Part shown: in pieces, positions 53,701 to 62,700 of the stretch
Layout: the number at the start of each line of letters is the position of its first letter
How positions within the stretch are numbered: position 1 is the first letter of the stretch
From: Atrina japonica
Taxonomy: Eukaryota > Mollusca > Bivalvia > Pterioida > Pinnidae
Length of the DNA: 64,000 bases
Direction of reading: 5' to 3'
Assembly: GCA_030159075.1 (NCBI GenBank)
Contig: BROG01000339.1
Span: forward strand, 434,001-498,000
Program-made: the position numbers and the translations under genes
Notes under the pieces: generated by a model
Databases searched by the model: none
Seen by the model: the letters and a program-made list of their open reading frames with translations, nothing else
What the model was told of the DNA's origin: nothing

Positions 53701-56700
53701 TTATCAAATCTGGTAAAACTCCTAAACTACTTCATTTTCCAAGATATAACTGTTTAGTACTGTTGCACTACAAACACTCTACATCAGCTCTGTACCATAG
53801 CTTTTATTAATATTTTGACCATTAAATGTACTATATGAAATAAGAGTATAAGGAAATAGCCTTTAAAATCTCAGTATGGAAAATCAGACCAACATATTCA
53901 GGTCCGATTTTTTGTATTTACTTTGCCCACTCAAGACTCATCCATAGCTGATTGAGGGCAAAATTGTGGGCAAAAATGATGGTGACATTACAATTAAAAG
54001 TAAAAACATAACATTTCTATTTTCATTGTGTCAGCAGTGGGTTATTCAAATGACATAGAAGGAGAAATAAACTGAAAGAAACACCCAAGTAAAATTTACA
54101 AGGAACAATAGAATTATGGAAGAGTTCAAAACATAACATATTACGAGGGGTTTATACTTTTTCTTGGGTCACAAAACTCTTGACCCAATGATATTTACTA
54201 GTCCTACATTTCTTTCAATTGTTTAGAATTAGAAAGTTACCAAGAAACATGAAACTTTCTTTCAACTTAGGGTATTTTTTGGTATAAATTTAGCAATAAA
54301 TTCAATACATGTTGGTATTCAGGTAAAATGTATGATCCCTGACATTTATGCATTATCTATAACCCCTATCTCAATACCATACTGACAGATATTTTAGTCA
54401 ATTTATAAACTAGAAGATAAAATATATGGTAAATTATGTCCATTATGCATTCATGCAAGATAGGGAAATTCATATAAGCATTCAAAAGCAATTGGAAAAA
54501 TAACATAATCGGGTGACGATGACATGCATATTATTGTGAGGATTACAATTATGGAGAAGTACATACCAGTTTTAATGATAAACAAACCAGCTGAGGGCAT
54601 GATCCTGTGGCTTCTGATATTTGTTTTATAAACTGTTGGTGACAACATGAAAACAAGACAGGAAAAAAAAGGTAAACAAAGAACATGCAAGTTACATCAT
54701 CTAAAGCCAAAGTGTCCATCCATCTCACTAAAGGGTGTAATAAGATAGAAAGTCTTGTAAACTCATGACTGTCATTGCTTTCAACATGATTAAGGATTTC
54801 TCATCTTGTACTCAACTCTTGATCCTGAGTTTGTACACAAAATAATCTTGTGACCCCCATTTTGACCTTGAGAATATAGTTGAGAGTTAATTTTGGAGAG
54901 TTGAACTTGAATATTTACTGAAGTTGGTGATTTCAGGTCCTGGGCTTGGCAACATGAAACTTAAGAATTTCGTAAGTAGAAAAACTTTACTCAAATTTGT
55001 CTAATCCTGAAATCTGATTGGTTTATTTTGAGAAATCTCAGACTTGAGTAAAATTTCAAGTTTTATGGTGCCAGGCTCTGGTCTAGGGTCATATAAGAAT
55101 ATAGGTTTAGTCCTGATTGTCCCACATGTTTGTCCAGGTCCAACAACAAGTTAGAGGTAACTTTGTTAAAACAATAACAACAAAAACAACAACTGAATTT
55201 CAAAAAGTGGGACAATCAGGACAAAACAAAGTAATTAGGTAATAAAATACAAGAGATCGCCAATATGCAGACTATTTACAAAATATATATTAGTTAGTTT
55301 AAACATATTTTATTTCATATAAATGAAATGGGATTGGGCACAAGTTTTAAAAACTTACAAAAATATATTAAAAGCAAGTTAAGCTTTGAAATTCATTCAG
55401 ATAATATTTAATTTTATCTAAGGCTTGTTTCATCATTGTTCTAGTAAATATCCCCCGGATAAACCATCCCTACATAATCAGTTAAGATGACCGTGTGGGT
55501 TTGACCCACACTGAATAGTGGCAAGAGATATCCTGGATTAAAGCATGTGCTCTTCTTGTTGAGCATTAGAAATTCTTTCAGTTATACTTATGAGTTACAA
55601 GAATATTCATTATTAATCAACCATGAGTGAGAGGTGAGAGTATCATATATTTTTACCATTGGTTTGTGATGATGGTGCAAACCTAGAAATTATAGACTGA
55701 AGAATCTGTGGAGAGTGGATAAGAGAATTTGTCATGCGAATACAGGAAGTAAATGCATATTCATACAGTGAAACCATACAAGACTTACATTACAGTACTT
55801 ATATCAAAAAGCTGTTATATTACCACAGTAACTTACTCAACAAAATCATTGCAACAATAGAAATCTAATATGTCTCAAACAGAAACTGAAATAGCAATAC
55901 TGCAACAACATTGCAATATGCTGGAGATAAAAACAAAACAAATAACAACTACAACTCCCACCCAAGACTAACAAAAAACACTCAAGCTGACCAACAGATT
56001 TCATGGAGAGCAAGAGAACAAGAGCTGTTTTTTTTTCATGTTTATGTAGTAAAAGTTGAAAATCAGGAGGCATTCACCAGCATTTGGTGATGTCTCCATA
56101 TGAGTGAAAGATTCTTGAGTGGGATGTTAAACAACAATAAAACAAAACAAAAATCATCACTTGTCCTTTATCTATCAGTGACATTATCTACCTATCACTG
56201 GTATCAAATGTGTATATTCTCAGAGGGCAATTCCTCCATTCAATCTGACAGCTGAATTAAAAATATTGTAAATGATAACATGTAGTTTTGTTTTATACTG
56301 TTTTATCTACATAACTCTGAACTTTCCAGTTTTTATTTGTGGAGGGAAACACTCTGGTTAAAATGTACCAAGGAAAGGACAACCAGCCTTCAGGACATGA
56401 TCAGCTTACGTTCCAGCAAGGACAGAACCTACAGTGACTAGGACTGAAAGACATGGTGGTTTAAATTGACAGAAGACTAACAACTCAGGCATGAAGGCCT
56501 ATTATGATTTGAAGAATCAAAGATCATCAAAACAAATGTCAAATTTATCAAAACTACAAGACCAAAAGTATTCACATACATACTACAATAATATGCAAGG
56601 CTCTAAATATTCCAACAAGGGGGCAATTATCAGTATTTTGCATTTCACACACACACACACAAAATCTTCTGCTGAGAGATGCATGCTGGGATTTCCTGGC

Positions 56701-59700
56701 ACTAAATTGTATTTTTACAGACATGTAAAAAATTATGTTTCTTGTACCTGATTCAACACTATTTGTGGATAATGGACTAGATTTTTTCTCAGTGTCAACA
56801 TTTACTTTTCCCACATTGGCACGTGCCTCTTCTATAAGTTGTCGAGCTCTCTCTTTCAAACGCTTTTGTTTATCTTCATCATCCTACAGAAGGAGAAAAA
56901 ACCAAAGTGAAAGTAAATTATAACAAGAAAAACAATGACTTTAAGAAATAAATCATTCATAAAGATTATTAAAGTCCTATAACTCTGGTAAATATTAACT
57001 GTCAATGATTTACCAAAATCATGACAATCAAACCTGTTCTAGACCTCACTGATAGAAGGTAACATCATATTAAAAGGTTAAAATCTGAGGAAATAAACTC
57101 AATTATTTGACAGAAACTGTTGCAGGACATACAAAGGAAACATATTCCAATCTGGGTACAAATATGATTAAGCTTGTATATAGATTTGATATTTTATGCA
57201 AAGCAAGTTTAAACTACTGATAAAACTTAATCACCTTATGAGTTGAAAATTCTGGGTTCAAAGTCATACCACACATGCTCTTTGTTTTGTTTAAACTTTG
57301 GTAATGATAACATCTGCTTGGTGCTTTACCCAGGAAGTGAAAGTTTTAAGTCTTCTGGATATGACTTTATTGGCATTAGTTCATATTGTGTGTCAAAATT
57401 TGTAGTACATCACTTACAGTGTGTAACATATCCATTTGAATGAGAAAATCTAGCAACATGGGAATCAGGCAAGTTAAACAAGAGGTGTATAATAAACACA
57501 GATGCCCTAGTTATGGCCATATTTAGACATGATACCTGAGATTGCTTTGGTGCTTCTTCTTTGGGAGTAGATTCTGTATTCTGTTGTGGTACTCCAATTC
57601 CAGCATCCTTCTTTGCTTGCTCCAGCAAATACTTGGCCCTCTCCTTCAGCTCTTCTTGGCGAGATTTTTTATCTGGCCTCTACAATAGTAACAAAAGAAA
57701 CAAGTTTGTAAACAAATCATCATGTCTCTACACAATCTGGCCAATAAGTTGTTTATTCTACCAACATGCAGAATCAACAAAGACTAAGCATCCTTTATTT
57801 CCAAATTTTGCTGATTACATCAGCTTCAGGGAAGGTGAGGACATCATCTGCTGTTACCTGAAATTATCATTTATGTTCAGAACACCTCAGGGAGTTCTCA
57901 CCATGAATAACAACTCTGTCTAAAACTCACAAGGTGTTCCCCATGGGGGATCATTGACAGAAAGATTTGAAGTTTTGTTGCCCTGCCACATGATGGCTTT
58001 CAACCAATCCCTGACTGAGTGCAGTTGAGGTATAATAAAAAGGTTTAATATTCAATCTAAAACTGATTTCAATCATTACTAGTGCAGTAGCTATTAATGA
58101 TGTTTTATGTAGTTGAATTTATAATAATATAATAATTTATAATCTTGTACAGTCAAACTTGCCTTAGCGACCCCCCTCATATAACGACTTCCTTCTATAA
58201 CGACCATATTTGGACTGCCCCTTGAGAGTTACTATATATTTGCCCCCTATATAGCGACCACCTGCTGTATTTTGTCCGCCGGTGGTTGTCCTACTTGCGT
58301 ATAGTGACTGCTCATACACTTACTACTCTTGGAAGGGAAATAACTCGTAGATAATTTTTATGGGACAATTCGAGACTTAATCAACAACACTCGGAGTAAT
58401 TAGGGTGTTTTTACACTCATCGCTGACGATTGATGCTTTATTTCGATCATCAATTTATGGGTTCCAGTGTTACTTAATCGGCGACTACTTGAAAGGAAAA
58501 AATAAAAGGTGTTTTTACAAACAGGAGCATTTAAATATCACGCTGATGATTGATGTTTTGTTTTCTCGGAATCATCAATTTGATGACCATCTCAATCAAA
58601 AGAGTTCTCCGGCGCTCGTGGATTACTCTAATAAAATGATAATTAAATAAAATTGAACTATCTACATCTTTCTGTACTAACTTCTGACTGTGACTTAACA
58701 AAGAAAACTTTGATGCAAATATTTGTTTCAGTTTTAATAATGTGCCGTACAGGTATGCATTTAAATAAATCAATTTAAATTATTTAAAACTTGAATGATT
58801 TCATTGATTTTAATATTTTCCATGTTATGCATGTTTAGCCAGACCTATGACTATTTTTGGGTATGTTAGGAAAATCCAAAAATGGCTTTAGTGCAAAAAT
58901 TCCAAAATTTTAAAAAAAGTGAATATTTTCAATGTTCCAACCCTGGAGTTACTAAATGAATAAATACAATATACATTTAATTACAAATGGAAGAAATATG
59001 TAGTTGGGAAATAATGAAAGTCATCTCTGATACCTTGGATTTCATATCTCATGTGACCCTTTATATAAAGACCACCTGTCTTCATATCTCATGTGACCCT
59101 TTATATAAAGACCACCTGTCTATAAAGACAGTTTTTGTAATTTCCCCTGAGTGGTCTTTATATACAAGTTTGACTGTATTTAGATTTATTTTTCTTTATA
59201 TTGTAGAAATTGTTGTTTCATGCCTTCTACAGGAAGATTTCCTTGGCAACATCTAACAAAGAGTAAATACAGTGAAAACACCCACACCATTCACTATTCA
59301 ATAAATTCACTAAAAAGTGTTTTCCAGGCACAAATTGACTGCAGTGACCTACACCTATGTGCTTCAACTTACTGTGATGTGCAATATAATACTTTCCTTG
59401 TCAAATTACTGAAATGTGGATCCACCTAAACAACCATACATAAAGATAAATTACTGAAAGTGAAAGTGTAGATCCACCTATACATGAGCATAAGAAAAAC
59501 CAAGAACCAACAAAAAATTGATATGTCACCTAGACCTTACTGTATGATGGTAAACTACATACAAGAAATATGGATGACCCAAATTTTGTTGTATTTATAA
59601 TTTTTCAGTATAGTAGCCAAGATACATATTTCTCAAATACCTTTATCTATGGTTTGTCTAGAATATATAATACACACAAAAGTATTTATTCCTGGAATTT

Positions 59701-62700
59701 ATCTATCACAAGACTGACTTTTGACAGGAAAATTGAAAGCATGATTCATACAAAAGGTATGTATGTCATATCATATTACAAAGTAGTATGAACTGAACCA
59801 AACAATACATGTATTTACAGAAATACCCAGTACTTGGAGACCATCATTATACCTGTTTATCTATTTCAGCTGTCAATTTTTCTATGTCTATCTTCTTTCT
59901 GAAAAACACATCAAGCATAAAACATGTATGTATTGTACTAAGTGTGTTTTAAATCACATTAAATACTTCAAGCATTGACAAATTCAAAAAATTACAGGAT
60001 GTGAAATTATAATGAAAGGTGATAACTATAGAAATAAAGGGTGTAGGAGTGTAATTTTTACATGTATCTATCTATCTATCTATCTATCTAGGCACTGTGC
60101 TTTAAACCATAAAGTCGCTCTATTCAGTGTGGGTTTGAGAAAAGCTGGAATCTAAGTTAATTTTGTGAGAAAATTTGCCAGTTTACTTGTGGAATGCCAG
60201 TGCTCTCTTCTCAGGTACATTGTAATTGGGTTCTCTCCTCTAACACTAAGCAGTGGCTGCCACCATAAGACTGAAAACTTGTTGAATGGCATAAAACAAC
60301 ATTCAAATTCAAAATCTATCCATGTATACAGTTAAACTTTAATGAGTTTAAGGAACTACCTAGAAAATTCCAAGAACATCAGGACTTCCACTCAAGAATG
60401 GTAACCTATAATCATATGGTAATTAGTTTCAGATGTTCTAAAGGTGTATACGATTGCTTTGAATATAAGACAAATATGGTCATGTTATTTAATAAATGTA
60501 AAAACTAAATAATTTTTGTGAAATTAAAACTGTGTGTATTTATGATAAGAAATGCCATATAGCGATTTTGTACACATGTTGATTTTGACTTTGAATTATT
60601 TGTAGGAATTTTTTTTATGTTTTTATAGAAATGGGCCTAAAAATTTATTTGAAAGATTGAGAAATTAGAAGATGATTGAATTATAAATTGTTATAAGTAG
60701 TGTTAAACATCAAGTAATTGAGGACTTTGGAAAGGAAGATAAAATTTTACACAGCTAATGCTCCTTCAAACTTTATTTATTTTACAACGACTGACAAATA
60801 AGTTATGTCAACTTATCTTTATGTCTCTTGTTGGCCTTGATGTTGCCACGTGGGGATCGAAACAGATAAATTTGACTCATTGAAGTTCGACACACCTAAA
60901 ACTTGTAGCAAATATGGTGCATACTTCAGTGATTACTTGTACCTTCACCTGAGAGCAACTTACACTTTTGATGACATAGTTTTCTGTGTAGATCCATCAC
61001 TCTTTTCAGCAGCTTTTGTTGTACCACTTTCAGAGCCAGAAGAAACTGGGGACACATGAGAATCCTCCCTCATAACCCACACATCATCATCAGTATTTTG
61101 TATATCCTGATCATCAAATTCTTCCTCATTACCTACACTCACAGTATCATTCTCATCCTCCTCTGAATCAAATGGATTTGATGACTGTTTATTTTTAGAA
61201 ACATTAACATTATTACCATTATCTGGTGATGATCTTTCATCTTTTGAATCAAGAGCTTTTGATTGAGAAGTTACTTTTGGTGAAATTACTTTCTTCTTAT
61301 TTACGTCAGCACTACTACTATTTTCTTTATTCAATTCTAAGTGTCTGGGTGGAGAATGTGCTTGTAAGTTATCTTTTTGAGTCACCACAGCAGGGGTAAG
61401 AATGATGTCAGAGTCTGGACTGTCCAAATTCCTTTCCTTGCTATTTTTCCTGTTTCTTTTCTGTTCCATCTCATTCTTTGATAAAACTTTTGCTGGTGAA
61501 GATTTTCCATACATTTCTCTAGAAATCTCTTTTTGTGTGTCAACATCCATCTCTCCCAGGGTGTAAGTACTTTCTCGAGCACTTATACCTATACATGGAT
61601 TTAAGTAATAAAACTTTAATTTGAATCATACATGTAAAATCTTATTTTTAGCTACAATCATTAACTTCACAAAATTTACCTTGTGAATATGTCTGGCTTG
61701 CTACATTTTGACAGATAGAAGAAATGACAGACACTGTGCAAATAAACAAAAGACAAGAGTCTCAATTTACTTTATCAGCCACCTGAGTTTACTGTTTAAA
61801 CTGTTCAAAAGTAAACAAACAATGTATGATGTACATCAAGAGATCCCAACAGGTTAAATGAGTAACCCCATTGACAAAATAAGAATGAGTAATGTCTAAT
61901 CTTATGGACATTAAAACTTATTCTTTAATCAAATCTATCAATTCTGCATAAATTCACAAGTGTCTGAAATGGCCTTTTTTTACTATTTAAAGTACTAAAA
62001 ATATACAAACAATGCACATCTCTATAACACATGATGGATGTCAACAGATCCATAAAGGTCAAATGAGGGACTCAGAGGACTTTTAGTGTATGCTTTGGGT
62101 CAACTCTTATGGACTTCAAAAATTATTCTTTTCTACTTCAATAAATGTAATATCCAACAATACAACCATGACTGAAATACAGAAATTCAATAATAAATTA
62201 AACACAAAAATGACTAACCTATCTGCTGTATTTCCAAGGTCTGCCCTGTAAAGAATGCCCTAAGCTGATGAAGGTATGTCATTACAGCTAATTTGTCAGG
62301 TACAGCCAGTAACACCATATCAGATGGCTCAATCACCCTGGGGATTCCTAGTTTAGCTGCTGCATCAAATGCCTGAAAATATTATATAAAAACTATCATT
62401 TCTGTGATTACAAGTGTACTTATCATGAACTTTTATGTGCAACTACTGTTGTTTAAACTCCACAAAAAATTAAAAACAGAACAATATCATCAGATTGTCA
62501 CAATAAAGGCATCAACATATAAAAACTAGTGAAGACTAATTCCTTATGAATCAAGCAGGATTTGTAATACAGTGTCAGTAACTTTCTACATTTTTTTAAG
62601 ACATTGTAGTATGTTAAAGTCCTGAGTCAATTAATGTAGTCAAAGTCCATTCAAAAAAGATGATTTAAGTTTAGTCTGAATTCTATCAGTTGTACAGCCA

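Noticed and set aside
60850..61059. Plus-strand 69-codon frame
   Set aside because: It is antisense to the end of the large EHBP1 exon and its intron and has no domain.
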